Shown: piece by piece, positions 27,598 through 36,583 of the stretch | Layout: each line of letters opens with the position of its first letter | How positions within the stretch are numbered: the stretch's first letter is position 1 | From: Lachnospiraceae bacterium | GTDB taxonomy: Bacteria; Bacillota; Clostridia; Lachnospirales; Lachnospiraceae | NCBI GenBank assembly: GCA_016282745.1 | Contig: JAEELL010000143.1 | Coordinates: forward strand, 17,657-81,656 | Direction of reading: 5' to 3' | DNA: 64,000 nucleotides | Notes under the pieces: generated by a model | Seen by the model: only the letters and a program-made list of their open reading frames with translations | What the model was told of the DNA's origin: nothing | Databases searched by the model: none | Translations under genes and position numbers: made by a program

Positions 27598-29553
27598 TCA
27601 GATAGCACTTCCGTCTTTCTTAAGTCCTGTTCCGTATTTGAACAGTACTACACTATCATCCGTCAATTTGTCTGAAATGTCAAATGATGTTACAGGCCAT
27701 GTCACAGGTGTCTTTCCTGAAAACTCTTTGTCTCCAAACAGTACATCTGCAATTCCTGCACATTCGCTGCCCGGAAGCCATGCACTCATAAGTGCGTCGA
27801 TGTTGTCGATGTTGTCCTTTAATGTGAGTGGTCTTCCTGTCACAAGGATAACTACGATAGGTATGCTGTCGCCGAATTTCTCTTTTGCTTCAGTAATCAT
27901 AGTTGTTCCTTCATCATCAAGGAATAAGCCAAATCCTGTAGAATCTCCCTGAGTCTCTGAATATGGATCCTCGCCGGCGACAATAACTACTGCCTGTGTT
28001 CCATCTGAAATATGTTCTGCCGAATCCACATATTCAAACTCTTTATCCTTTGCAACTTCCTTGAAGCCTTCAAGAATAGTTGTTCCGATTGTTGTCTTTC
28101 CTTTATTTCCTGTCCAGCTGATAGTCCATCCGCCGCACTGTGTTCCGATATCATCTGCTGCCTCACCCATGACTGCAATCTTATTTGCAGCTGCAAGATC
28201 CTGAATTGCTGTATTTCCATCGCTCATCTTCTCGTTCTTTAAAAGTGTCAGGGACTTGCTTACTGCCTCTCTTGCAACAGCTCTGTGCTCATCACTTCCG
28301 ATCTGCTTCATCTGATCCTGTTCTTTCTTTGAATTAATCTCTTCCTCAAAGAGTCCTGAATCAAACTTTACAGTAAGAATTCTTGAAACTGCATCATCAA
28401 TTCTCTCCTCTGAAACTGAACCGTCCCTTACGAGATTCAAAAGTGTGTGATAGCAGTTCTGCCAGTCAAGGGGCTCCATAAGCATATCAACACCTGCATT
28501 GACACAGTCTCTAAGCTGGAACTTGTAATCTGATCCCTTACAGTGCTCAACTCCGTCGTAATCTGAGATAACGATACCTTTGAATCCAAGTTCACCTTTG
28601 AGGTAATCAGTAATAAGTTCCTTGTTCTCGTGACAGTTCACTCCGTTGATAGAGTTATATGAAACCATAAGAGTCTTTGCTCCCGCTTCAATTGCAGAAA
28701 CATATGGTTTGATAATGTCATTCTTAAGCTTGTCATCCCATTCTTTCTCGTCCATTTCAACATTACCCTGGTTGTATCCGTTTTTAACCTGACCTTCACC
28801 AACAAAATGCTTGATAGAACATAAGAGATGATCCTGTGACATGAAATCGTCTGAATCTTTTCTTCCCTGAAGACCATTTACATACGCAGTTCCGAGTCTT
28901 GTTACAAGGTCTGTGTTCTCTCCGAAACACTCATAGAATCTGCCCCAGTGCTCGTCGTAGGCAACACCCAGTACCGGTGAAAATGCATAATTAGAACCGA
29001 TGGCTCTTGTCTCTGAAGCTGTGATATTACCGATTCGCTCAACAAGGTCTTCATCATCTGTAGCACCAAGTCCTATCTGGTGCGGGAAAATAGTAGTTCC
29101 GTACACATTGCTGTTACCGTGCACAGAGTCAACACCGTAGAGAATCGGAATTCCAAACTTACTCTCGCTTGCCGCTTCCTTATATTTGTTAATCTCATCG
29201 TTCCAGTCCTGGGCTTCATTTCCTGTAACCGGTGCAGAACCGCCACCGCTGAGCATCGCTCCAAGACCGTACTGAGTAACCATGTTATATGCGGCACCAC
29301 CGCCTTCAACGTTTCTCTCAGCCATAATCATCTGGGCTACCTTATCCTTTATGTCCATCTTTGACATAAGATCCTTTACTCTGTCCTCAGTTGAAGCCTT
29401 CGCATCTCTGAAAATCGCATTTTTGTAAGGATCCTTTGTTTCCTTTTTGTCCTCGCCCTTCTTCTCACACCCTGCCAGCATAGAAGCTGAAAGAACAAAG
29501 ATCATACTAACAGATGCTGCTCTTTTCATTCTTAACAAATCAACTTTTCTCAT
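27598..29553 (-). CDS. GH3 beta-glucosidase / beta-glucan exohydrolase, lipoprotein
   Basis: The 651-residue protein has a lipoprotein signal ending SASMLAGC, so it should be anchored on the outer surface. The GH3 catalytic barrel spans about residues 60-390: GIPILYGVDSVHGNSNVYG, KHFVGEGQ, and GFKGIVISDYDGVEHC with nucleophile D331. The second alpha/beta sandwich domain spans about 430-640. The sequence resembles plant-type exo-1,3/1,4-beta-glucanases. It would remove glucose from oligosaccharides made by the two GH16 enzymes. AAGGGAG precedes its ATG. Substrate range is inferred. Confidence 0.92.
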   Translation of the reverse strand: MRKVDLLRMKRAASVSMIFVLSASMLAGCEKKGEDKKETKDPYKNAIFRDAKASTEDRVKDLMSKMDIKDKVAQMIMAERNVEGGGAAYNMVTQYGLGAMLSGGGSAPVTGNEAQDWNDEINKYKEAASESKFGIPILYGVDSVHGNSNVYGTTIFPHQIGLGATDDEDLVERIGNITASETRAIGSNYAFSPVLGVAYDEHWGRFYECFGENTDLVTRLGTAYVNGLQGRKDSDDFMSQDHLLCSIKHFVGEGQVKNGYNQGNVEMDEKEWDDKLKNDIIKPYVSAIEAGAKTLMVSYNSINGVNCHENKELITDYLKGELGFKGIVISDYDGVEHCKGSDYKFQLRDCVNAGVDMLMEPLDWQNCYHTLLNLVRDGSVSEERIDDAVSRILTVKFDSGLFEEEINSKKEQDQMKQIGSDEHRAVAREAVSKSLTLLKNEKMSDGNTAIQDLAAANKIAVMGEAADDIGTQCGGWTISWTGNKGKTTIGTTILEGFKEVAKDKEFEYVDSAEHISDGTQAVVIVAGEDPYSETQGDSTGFGLFLDDEGTTMITEAKEKFGDSIPIVVILVTGRPLTLKDNIDNIDALMSAWLPGSECAGIADVLFGDKEFSGKTPVTWPVTSFDISDKLTDDSVVLFKYGTGLKKDGSAI

Positions 29554-29688
29554 AATAATCTCCCTTTTAAGTATTGAAATACCAGTTCTTTGCTTATGTA
29601 ATATTCACTTGTATATTCCGTGACTTATCTACATTTATCTTAATTGTATAAATCGAAATGTTTTTATACAAGCAAAAAAAATGCAAAA

Positions 29689-29726
29689 AGACATGAGGAT
29701 GAATGCTTACACTCAACTCCTCATGT
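29689..29726 (-). terminator. Strong terminator of the DUF6273 gene
   Basis: Arms GACATGAGG and CCTCATGTC (minus strand) enclose a 20-base loop and are followed by TTTTTGCATTTTTTTT, a classic intrinsic terminator on the minus strand. Confidence 0.88.
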
Positions 29727-29803
29727 CCTATTATAAATTATAATTTATATTTTATGTTTTATATTTTATTTTATCTTATAACTTATTTTATATGCCAAAT
29801 GTT

Positions 29804-30021
29804 CAAGACTCGCTCGCGAGTCTTGCTGCGAAATGCGCGTCAGCCACAAGATAACTTACTCTGTAAGTTATCTTGTGGCTGACATCTTCATCTGCGCATT
29901 TCTGCAATCCTCGCGGAGCGTATATCAGATGTGAGATTGTACTCCCACTGATACTATTTTGTTACTCACCACTTAGCACATATTTGCTTGAAGTGGGAGT
30001 CATCTCGCATCTGATATATGC
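29804..30021. repeat. Complex intergenic element of three inverted repeats
   Basis: First is a 22-base near-palindrome (29804-29825). Next is a perfect stem with 21-base arms (29839-29859 and 29863-29883) and a 3-base loop, which is itself nested in TGCGAAATGCGC/GCGCATTT flanks. Third is a long imperfect hairpin with arms 29919-29949 and 29992-30021, including ACTCCCACT/AGTGGGAGT and ATATCAGAT/ATCTGATAT. The block fills the gap after the DUF6273 stop. It resembles a REP or small MITE; no coding capacity is seen. Confidence 0.8.
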
Positions 30022-30036
30022 TATAAGCTATTTTCT

Positions 30037-32472
30037 CTACAAAGAAGTATCATATGCTTTCTCAACATATTCACCGTCCACAACTTTTAGGATACTGTTA
30101 TAGAGGTATTCGTGATCCGCCTGACTGTTCATCAGACTTCTCTCATACAGGTATTTTGCACAACTAAATATATCAAACTGCTCCACTTCGCTGTATAATA
30201 CTGTTCCGTCCTTTTGAACTGCATAAGCCCTCACCATTAATGGCGATTCATAGAATTGCTTATTCTTGATGAGCTTCATTGTCATGGCATAAGTGCGTTT
30301 ATTATAGTCCGGTGCTATTCCTATCAGTCCTTTTCCTGTTGCTGAATAATGATACACCGTATCACTGTCACTATCAACTGTCATTTTATCTTTGTCAGCA
30401 TAATCGGCTAGTCCGTAGATTAGTCCTCTCTCAACTATATCATCGTTTGATGTGGTATCATATATTATTCTAAAGCCTTCGTTAACAGCACTAATCTGCA
30501 CACCTTCTATAGAAACCGTCGGTTCCTCAACCACCTGCTCATCGATACCCACTTCGTTATCAATACCATTTGAGCAAATTGTTCCTGCATATTTGAAAGA
30601 GTCATTCTCTAAAAGATTGATGCGCATTACAGGTTTCAATATAAAACTTTCAAGACCGGAAGAGGAACTATCAATCAGTGATAATGCCTGGCCACGATTA
30701 CCTATGGTATATCCAGGTGTTCTGGTTAAAAATCTATTAGTCGGAACAATGTCGAAAGCATCTGTTCTCTCAAGGTTTTCAGGTCTGGATAAAAAATATC
30801 TGATTACTCCACCAGTTTTATATCCTGCGTTAAAACCTAACTTTGAATCAATCTCATCATTTGACAAAAGGAATACTCTGTCCATAGTATCATTTCCATA
30901 TTTATTTTCATCAATCACGAGAGTCTTTTTAATTGCTTTTTCTTCATTATCATCAAATGCCACATCGCAAAATTTATTATTAAGGTAATCTCTGGCTCTG
31001 CTCTCTTCCCATGGCTTTGCCCTCTCATATGAATCCAACTCAACTATATCCAGATTTTTGTCGGCCATGACAAGTGCCTCATTATCCTCACGGCTTATAA
31101 TTCTCCATTTTATCGGTTCGTATTTGAAGTATCTGTAACCCGAATCATTTCCGACTCTTTGATATTTATTTCCACCAACAACTATTGCATCATCATAATT
31201 CCAGTCTGTCGAATCCATTAATCCATCCAGCATTTCCTTTGTTTGTTCATCAACTTCAGATTGTGGATAGCTTCCCATCCAAATACAATTCCAAGTCAGA
31301 GTCCTGTCCGTCTTCCAATAATTACTTGTAAGATTACTGTCCTGACAGCTATACACCTCAAATCCAGGTGCATTATATTTGGTGTCTTCAATGTTATAAT
31401 TTCTTGATTCCACTTCCTCCACACTGTCAACATTCTCTATTATCACATCTACATTATCAATCTTCATGGCTGGATATATTCCTCTATATTTATCTCCACG
31501 AAATGATCCCCATAAATCTTCTCCAAATACAATCGGCATTCCATATTCACCAAATGTTCTTGTAATGAAAAAATTGGCATTAAATACAGTTCCTCTCGCT
31601 TTGGAATATGTGCTACTCTCCTCCGAGAAATTCCTTGTTCCTAATTCTTTGTATAATTCTGTCAAAGACAACAAATAAATCTTATCTTCAGTATCATTTG
31701 TATCTATAACATCCTCATAGTATGCTTCACTACCTAATTGAGTATTGTCATCATTTCTAAGGAATGACGTGGAAATCGCCTTCTGTTCCGAGTCGTCAAA
31801 TGCAATATCCATAAAATTATAACCTGAAAAATCAGCACCAAGATTATTATCATCACTTCCGTATCCATTGAGCCAACTCCTAATATAACTTGTCTCCCAA
31901 CCATTTTTATCTGATTCCAGCAGACTTCCAAAAGTCCCTTCGTTCTCTATAATCTTATCAGATATAACATATAGGGAATCCTCATCTGACGAGTATATCT
32001 TCCACTCAATAGGCTCATATTTGAAATAATGATACTGTTCCTCATCCCATGTATATACAGCCGTTTCTTTACTTTTAGCTGCAATACCGTAACAGCATTT
32101 GTCTTTGCTGACACGACGATATTTCTGACCGTCAATAACGGTATCACCATACATATCCCACTCTTTAGTTTCTTTTAACTTCTTGTACAGTGAATCAGAC
32201 ACAATCAAATCCCCTTCAGAAAGATTGGCTTCATCAACTGCTGTATACGTCTCTTTACTTGGAACAACTTCCGCCTGAGGATAATTTCCAAACCACACCT
32301 TATCCCCATCTTTATACAATACAGGCTTTTCATCTGCCACCATATCAAGTGCCCGGTTATTATTAACCGCACCATGGACAACCGACTGTGGGACCATCCC
32401 GGTAACCATCAAGCCTGCAAGAAACATTGAGCCGACTCGTTTACCAACACACATATTTGCTTTTTTCTTCAT
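30037..32472 (-). CDS. Secreted protein with two DUF6273-like domains
   Basis: The 811-residue protein has a signal peptide (KRVGSMFLAGLMVTGMVPQS, cut after VHGA). Two DUF6273-like units follow. The first, about residues 55-330, has WFGNYPQAEV, KYEPIEWKIYSS, SYIRSWLNG and AFDDSEQKAI. The second, about 390-640, has WMGSYPQSEVDEQTKEM, KYEPIKWRIIS, SRARDYLNNKF and AFDDNEEKAI. The C-terminal 150 residues are a separate beta-rich domain. Function is unknown; DUF6273 is common in extracellular Lachnospiraceae proteins. Position between glucanase genes suggests a surface role in the same process, but this is weak evidence. Confidence 0.75.
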   Translation of the reverse strand: MKKKANMCVGKRVGSMFLAGLMVTGMVPQSVVHGAVNNNRALDMVADEKPVLYKDGDKVWFGNYPQAEVVPSKETYTAVDEANLSEGDLIVSDSLYKKLKETKEWDMYGDTVIDGQKYRRVSKDKCCYGIAAKSKETAVYTWDEEQYHYFKYEPIEWKIYSSDEDSLYVISDKIIENEGTFGSLLESDKNGWETSYIRSWLNGYGSDDNNLGADFSGYNFMDIAFDDSEQKAISTSFLRNDDNTQLGSEAYYEDVIDTNDTEDKIYLLSLTELYKELGTRNFSEESSTYSKARGTVFNANFFITRTFGEYGMPIVFGEDLWGSFRGDKYRGIYPAMKIDNVDVIIENVDSVEEVESRNYNIEDTKYNAPGFEVYSCQDSNLTSNYWKTDRTLTWNCIWMGSYPQSEVDEQTKEMLDGLMDSTDWNYDDAIVVGGNKYQRVGNDSGYRYFKYEPIKWRIISREDNEALVMADKNLDIVELDSYERAKPWEESRARDYLNNKFCDVAFDDNEEKAIKKTLVIDENKYGNDTMDRVFLLSNDEIDSKLGFNAGYKTGGVIRYFLSRPENLERTDAFDIVPTNRFLTRTPGYTIGNRGQALSLIDSSSSGLESFILKPVMRINLLENDSFKYAGTICSNGIDNEVGIDEQVVEEPTVSIEGVQISAVNEGFRIIYDTTSNDDIVERGLIYGLADYADKDKMTVDSDSDTVYHYSATGKGLIGIAPDYNKRTYAMTMKLIKNKQFYESPLMVRAYAVQKDGTVLYSEVEQFDIFSCAKYLYERSLMNSQADHEYLYNSILKVVDGEYVEKAYDTSL

Positions 32473-32661
32473 TTCTCTAACCCTCCTAATTATTCAACGC
32501 AGCTTAATCCGCAACTGCAATAGTATTATTTTATCATTTTCAACCCTGTTTCACAACGTGTATACCGACGACCTTCATAACCTTAATTTCCCCCACTCTG
32601 CCATTTAAACAATCTTAATTCTGCAAAATCAAAGCAATACCCAAGAATACTCTAACATGCA

Positions 32662-32723
32662 AACATCCCTGTAAACAGGTCTTGCCCAAACTTATGGATA
32701 CGAGCCCGGATACAGGGATGTTT
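32662..32723. terminator. Inverted repeat downstream of the modular GH16 gene
   Basis: Perfect 11-base arms AACATCCCTGT and ACAGGGATGTT enclose a 40-base loop. A T-rich run follows on the plus side only, so minus-strand termination is uncertain. Nothing recognisable is seen in 32473-32661 other than AT-rich leader sequence. Confidence 0.5.
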
Positions 32724-32785
32724 TAAATATTTATGTTTTAATTTTTGTGTTTTATTATTTGTGTTTTTTCATATGCGTAATTTTA

Positions 32786-34888
32786 CTATTTAATTTTCTT
32801 AACCTTAGACCATGCACCAACTGACTTTGTTCCGTCAGCAGCAACTGCAATTGCTCTTACTCTTACATAGTACTTCTTGCTTGCTTTGAGTTTCTTGATA
32901 GTCTTTGTAAGTTTCTTTGATGTGTATGCCTTAGTTGATTTCTTTGCAAACTTCTTAGAAGTTGAAACATTAATTTCGTAAGCTGTTGCACCTTTTACTT
33001 TCTTCAATGTGAGCTTAACTTTCTTTTTGTTCTTTGCTCTTGCTGCTTTCTTAATCTTTGCCTTGCCTAACTTGATTGTCTCAGGTGCCTTTGTTGTAGC
33101 CGGTGCTACTGTTGTTGTCTCAGGGGCCTTTGTTGTAGTTGCGTTATTTGATCCTGAAGGCTGACTATTTGTTGGTGCCTCTGTTGTTGTATTGTTTGAG
33201 TCTGCAGGCGTATTTGTTGGTGCCTCTGTTGGGTCTTCTGCAGATTTCTCCCAGATAGAAGATTTTTTCCATGTTCCTGTGTTTGTTGAAATAGTAGTCT
33301 TCTGATATGCTCTGACATAGTCAACATACATTGTTGATCCTGCCCAGTCATCGCTTGGAAGTGCTCCGCCAATGAATCTTCCACCGATTGCCATATTGAG
33401 TACAAAGTAGTGTTCGTGTTTGTTGAACTCATTATCCATCTGTTCAGTTACTTTAACTGTTGCAATCTTAACATCGTCGATGTAGAATGTGAGATTCTTA
33501 GAATTCCAATCTACTGCGTATACATGCCAATCGTTGATGCTTCCACCAGGAATAGTTGTATTTCCGCCACTGAAATCTTCTGTGTATGGTCTTGAAGTAT
33601 CATCACCATGATTCCAATGAAGTGTAGAGATTACGTTCTTGTCTGCATTCTTGTGCTCCATGATGTCAATCTCACCACAGTATGGCCATCCCATAGGTTC
33701 GCCATCACCTAACATCCAGAATGCCGGCCAAACACCATTGCACATTCCATTATCAAACTTGATTCTTGCTTCCATACGTCCGTATTTGAAGCTGTGCTTG
33801 CCTGATGTCTGAATTCTTGCAGATGTGTATGTTCCGTTATTTTCTCTCTGCGCATGGATTGCAAGCGCTTTTCCATCATCTGAAGTCTTATCATTGGAAA
33901 TATCTGCTATAAATAAGTTCTTGCTGTTGCTGATATAACTCTGTTTTTCTTCATTTCCCCAGCCGTTGTTATTTCCTTTTTCAAAGTTCCATGACGCTGT
34001 GCTTACCTTATCGCCATCAAACTCATCACTCCAAACGAGGTCTCCGCCGTTATAGCCGTTAGCCAATGCGTATGCATTAGACTTCTCTGCTCCTGTATAA
34101 GCAGGCTTTGAGGCAATCTCATCTGTCTCGTCTTCTGTATCTCCGCCTCCGATCTGTGGTCCATCCTCGTACTCTTTTGTATATCCCAAATCAATAAACT
34201 TGAAGTTTCTGATGTGGACTGTACCGTTCCAGTTTACCTCTTCCCTTATGTTTATTGGATTTCCAGCGAAATCTTTTGTTCCTGCGAATGCTCCAAACAT
34301 AAGCTGGACACTAGTTTCCCAGGAAGCTTCCCAATTGATAAACTCAATGTAGTAAGACTTCTCTGTCTCCTCAAGTTCAATAATCTGATTGTCACTATCC
34401 TTTGTCAGTCCATTTCCTCCAAAAGGTGCAGGATCAAATCCAACATAACAATACTTGTGAGTTGATGCAGATCCATCAAATGTCACTGCATACTTGTGAC
34501 CTTCTTCAAGCGAAATCTCATCAAGTTCAGCAGTTACTGACCATGGATTGATAGAGTTACTGCTCCATGTACGATCCCAACCTGTATTACCAATTTCCAT
34601 GTCAAATCCTGTAGAGGCCTGAGTAGCTTTTGCCGAATACTTCAATGTCTTTGGCCATGTACCAACTGATTCTTCCGTTCCAGTCATTGTAACTGAATTG
34701 ATAATACCAACATTTCCAGGCTCATTCCAGTCATTTACCCCCTGATGTGTAAACTTCCAATTTGGAATAGTAAGTTCAACCGGAGCCTCGTCCGCCCCAG
34801 TCTTAACCGGTCCGACTCCTGTAAATAAAGAAGCGACCATCATTGTAGACATAAGTCCTGCAATAATCTTTTTAGAATCCTTTCTCAT
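32786..34888 (-). CDS. Modular secreted GH16 beta-glucanase with CBM and Fn3-like ending
   Basis: The 700-residue protein has a signal peptide (1-32). An N-terminal carbohydrate-binding-like domain of about residues 37-235 (LTIPNWKFTHQGVNDWNEPG) follows. The GH16 domain spans about 265-535, with LVWSDEFDGD and GEIDIMEH: E406 nucleophile, D408, E411. Then come a Thr/Pro/Asn linker with repeated EAPTN and, from about residue 610, a very Lys-rich Fn3-like domain ending VGAWSKVKKIK. The basic ending may bind cell wall. It should cut beta-1,3 or mixed-linkage glucans outside the cell. TTGGAGG precedes the ATG. The 299-base gap upstream holds no promoter I could assign. Confidence 0.93.
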   Translation of the reverse strand: MRKDSKKIIAGLMSTMMVASLFTGVGPVKTGADEAPVELTIPNWKFTHQGVNDWNEPGNVGIINSVTMTGTEESVGTWPKTLKYSAKATQASTGFDMEIGNTGWDRTWSSNSINPWSVTAELDEISLEEGHKYAVTFDGSASTHKYCYVGFDPAPFGGNGLTKDSDNQIIELEETEKSYYIEFINWEASWETSVQLMFGAFAGTKDFAGNPINIREEVNWNGTVHIRNFKFIDLGYTKEYEDGPQIGGGDTEDETDEIASKPAYTGAEKSNAYALANGYNGGDLVWSDEFDGDKVSTASWNFEKGNNNGWGNEEKQSYISNSKNLFIADISNDKTSDDGKALAIHAQRENNGTYTSARIQTSGKHSFKYGRMEARIKFDNGMCNGVWPAFWMLGDGEPMGWPYCGEIDIMEHKNADKNVISTLHWNHGDDTSRPYTEDFSGGNTTIPGGSINDWHVYAVDWNSKNLTFYIDDVKIATVKVTEQMDNEFNKHEHYFVLNMAIGGRFIGGALPSDDWAGSTMYVDYVRAYQKTTISTNTGTWKKSSIWEKSAEDPTEAPTNTPADSNNTTTEAPTNSQPSGSNNATTTKAPETTTVAPATTKAPETIKLGKAKIKKAARAKNKKKVKLTLKKVKGATAYEINVSTSKKFAKKSTKAYTSKKLTKTIKKLKASKKYYVRVRAIAVAADGTKSVGAWSKVKKIK

Positions 34889-35143
34889 TCTATATCCTCC
34901 AATTTTTCTTATAATGAGTCAAAATTAAAACAAGTGCACATTACCTGTCTGCATTTGCTCCATATAAACTCTGCTATATTAATTTTGACCGCCCAATAAA
35001 TCTTTCATTTTATTCTATCATTTTAACAGGTGATGGGGCAAGGTTTTATTTTTTTGTTCTCATTATTCTGATTTGAATTTGCATTATTTTTTCATTTTTT
35101 TGGCATTAATTTGCACTTTTGTTAATTTTTTCCGCTATATAAA

Positions 35144-35171
35144 AACTGCATTGACACTTGCCAATGCAGTT
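35144..35171 (-). terminator. Terminator of the His-Xaa-Ser operon
   Basis: On the minus strand AACTGCATT and AATGCAGTT flank a 10-base loop and are followed by TTTTATAT, 17 bases after the hxsA stop. The same arms occur in the terminator at 45763-45790. Confidence 0.9.
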
Positions 35172-35187
35172 CCAGTAAACATCTAAA

Positions 35188-35685
35188 TTAAATTTCTGTT
35201 TCTCCCTTCGAAGCCGCCAGTGATAGATTTGATTTAAAAGTTGGAATTGATTTTACAAACTTGTCTGAAACCGGATTTTGTATCTTAGGTATTTCCACAG
35301 AAACAGTTGCACCACTTTTAGCAGCACTCGCGGCTTTTGAACCGGCTCCAGCTGACGTTGAACCTGTTCCTCCACCCGAACTTGTAATACCGGAACCGGA
35401 AACGCTTGAACTAGAATGTGATGCATGCGAGTTATGCCACGAACTAGATGTATGTGAAGTATGCGAAACATGTGATCTATGATATGAAGTTGACGAATGT
35501 GAACTGTGTGAGCTATGCGATCTATGTGATGAATGTGCCCCAAACACATCTATTCCCATCACCAATCCCATCAGCATTATCGCAGAGCCTATAACCACCA
35601 GTTTATTTCTTGGAACATTTCCTTCTTCGTCACCAATTAAATCTGATATTGATTTTTCTATTTGGGGAAATAATTTTTTATCCAT
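35188..35685 (-). CDS. hxsA: His-Xaa-Ser repeat substrate protein HxsA
   Basis: The 165-residue protein has an N-terminal charged segment (1-27), one hydrophobic segment (about 28-48, NKLVVIGSAIMLMGLVMGID), then 12 His-Xaa-Ser triplets between residues 51 and 92, interrupted only by TSY and SSW. A Gly/Ser/Ala-rich linker and a C-terminal stretch without repeats follow. HxsA proteins are the predicted targets of the HxsB/HxsC radical SAM enzymes (Haft and Basu defined the system computationally). It is the last gene of the operon, two bases after the MORN gene, with GAGG in front. The modification and final form are not readable. The hydrophobic segment could be an uncleaved anchor or a pilin-like leader. 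Confidence 0.9.
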   Translation of the reverse strand: MDKKLFPQIEKSISDLIGDEEGNVPRNKLVVIGSAIMLMGLVMGIDVFGAHSSHRSHSSHSSHSSTSYHRSHVSHTSHTSSSWHNSHASHSSSSVSGSGITSSGGGTGSTSAGAGSKAASAAKSGATVSVEIPKIQNPVSDKFVKSIPTFKSNLSLAASKGETEI

Positions 35686-35686
35686 A

Positions 35687-36583
35687 TTAATACCTCGTTA
35701 CCTTTTTACACTTTCCATTTGACCATTTTGTTCTGTACTTTGTTCCATTTGCAGCTTTATAGATACACTCACCATTCGGTTTATTGTTTCTAAATATTCC
35801 TTTTATCCACTTACCCTTTGAACCTGATTGATACTTGTATGTTCCCTGACCGCTCATTTTATCTTTTTTCCATTTGCCCTTGTATGATGCTCCATTATCC
35901 CATTTATAATAACCTTGCCCGGAACGTTTTCCATTTTTAAAATATCCTTTATAAATATCACCATTTTTATATTCCATGGTTCCTTTACCGGTCAGTGCAT
36001 TTTTCTTGTAAGTTCCGTAATAACTGCTTCCATTCTTATAGTCTATAGATATTTCATTTATTATCATATTATTTTCAACAAAGTAAGTATAATCATTTCC
36101 CGATTTAGAATAAAAAATTTCGCCTTCATAGAAATCATTTTTTGAAAATGTACCTTCTAATCTAAAACCATTACTGCAATTTAATATTCCTTCGCCATCC
36201 ATACAATCATTATGCCATTCACCATAATATTCACTTCCGTCATTCCATGAAAATGAACCCATTCCCTCTCTGCCCATATTAGAAAGGGCTCCTCTGTATT
36301 CGCCTATATTCTCATATGTAACTACGTCTCCGTACACATTTATTTGTGAAGGACTGCACTCATTCCCAACATTCAAAGACAAACTTTGTAATTCATTAGC
36401 CACAATATTAGTTACTATCGCATCTGCATCATTCTCGGCAACAGTCGTCATATCATTGCATATTGCTGATTGCTTCGCGATATTTTCATAATAGTCAATG
36501 GCACATATTGAGGTTGTTAAAGCAATTATCAAAACAATACTTACGCTCTTTCTACTGTTTACTCCTTTTTTGTTATCAATCAT
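35687..36583 (-). CDS. MORN-repeat protein with N-terminal membrane anchor
   Basis: The 298-residue protein has a membrane segment at about residues 13-30 (VSIVLIIALTTSICAID), then at least seven MORN-type units of YxGxW/Y...GxGxxx form: DGSEYYGEWHNDCMDGEGIL, NGSSYYGTYKKNALTGKGTM, NGDIYKGYFKNGKRSGQGYY, NGASYKGKWKKDKMSGQGTY and others. The end is very basic. MORN units form a beta scaffold and can bind lipids or proteins. The start is ATG 36583, overlapping the hxsB stop (ATGA) after GAGGTG. Its place between hxsB and hxsA points to a role as scaffold or partner for the HxsA product, which is inference. Confidence 0.88.
   Translation of the reverse strand: MIDNKKGVNSRKSVSIVLIIALTTSICAIDYYENIAKQSAICNDMTTVAENDADAIVTNIVANELQSLSLNVGNECSPSQINVYGDVVTYENIGEYRGALSNMGREGMGSFSWNDGSEYYGEWHNDCMDGEGILNCSNGFRLEGTFSKNDFYEGEIFYSKSGNDYTYFVENNMIINEISIDYKNGSSYYGTYKKNALTGKGTMEYKNGDIYKGYFKNGKRSGQGYYKWDNGASYKGKWKKDKMSGQGTYKYQSGSKGKWIKGIFRNNKPNGECIYKAANGTKYRTKWSNGKCKKVTRY

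Noticed and set aside
35253..35549. Alternative minus-strand frame of 98 codons with His/Ile-rich repeats
   Set aside because: It is the out-of-frame reading of the hxsA repeat; hxsA itself has the ribosome site, anchor and family pattern.
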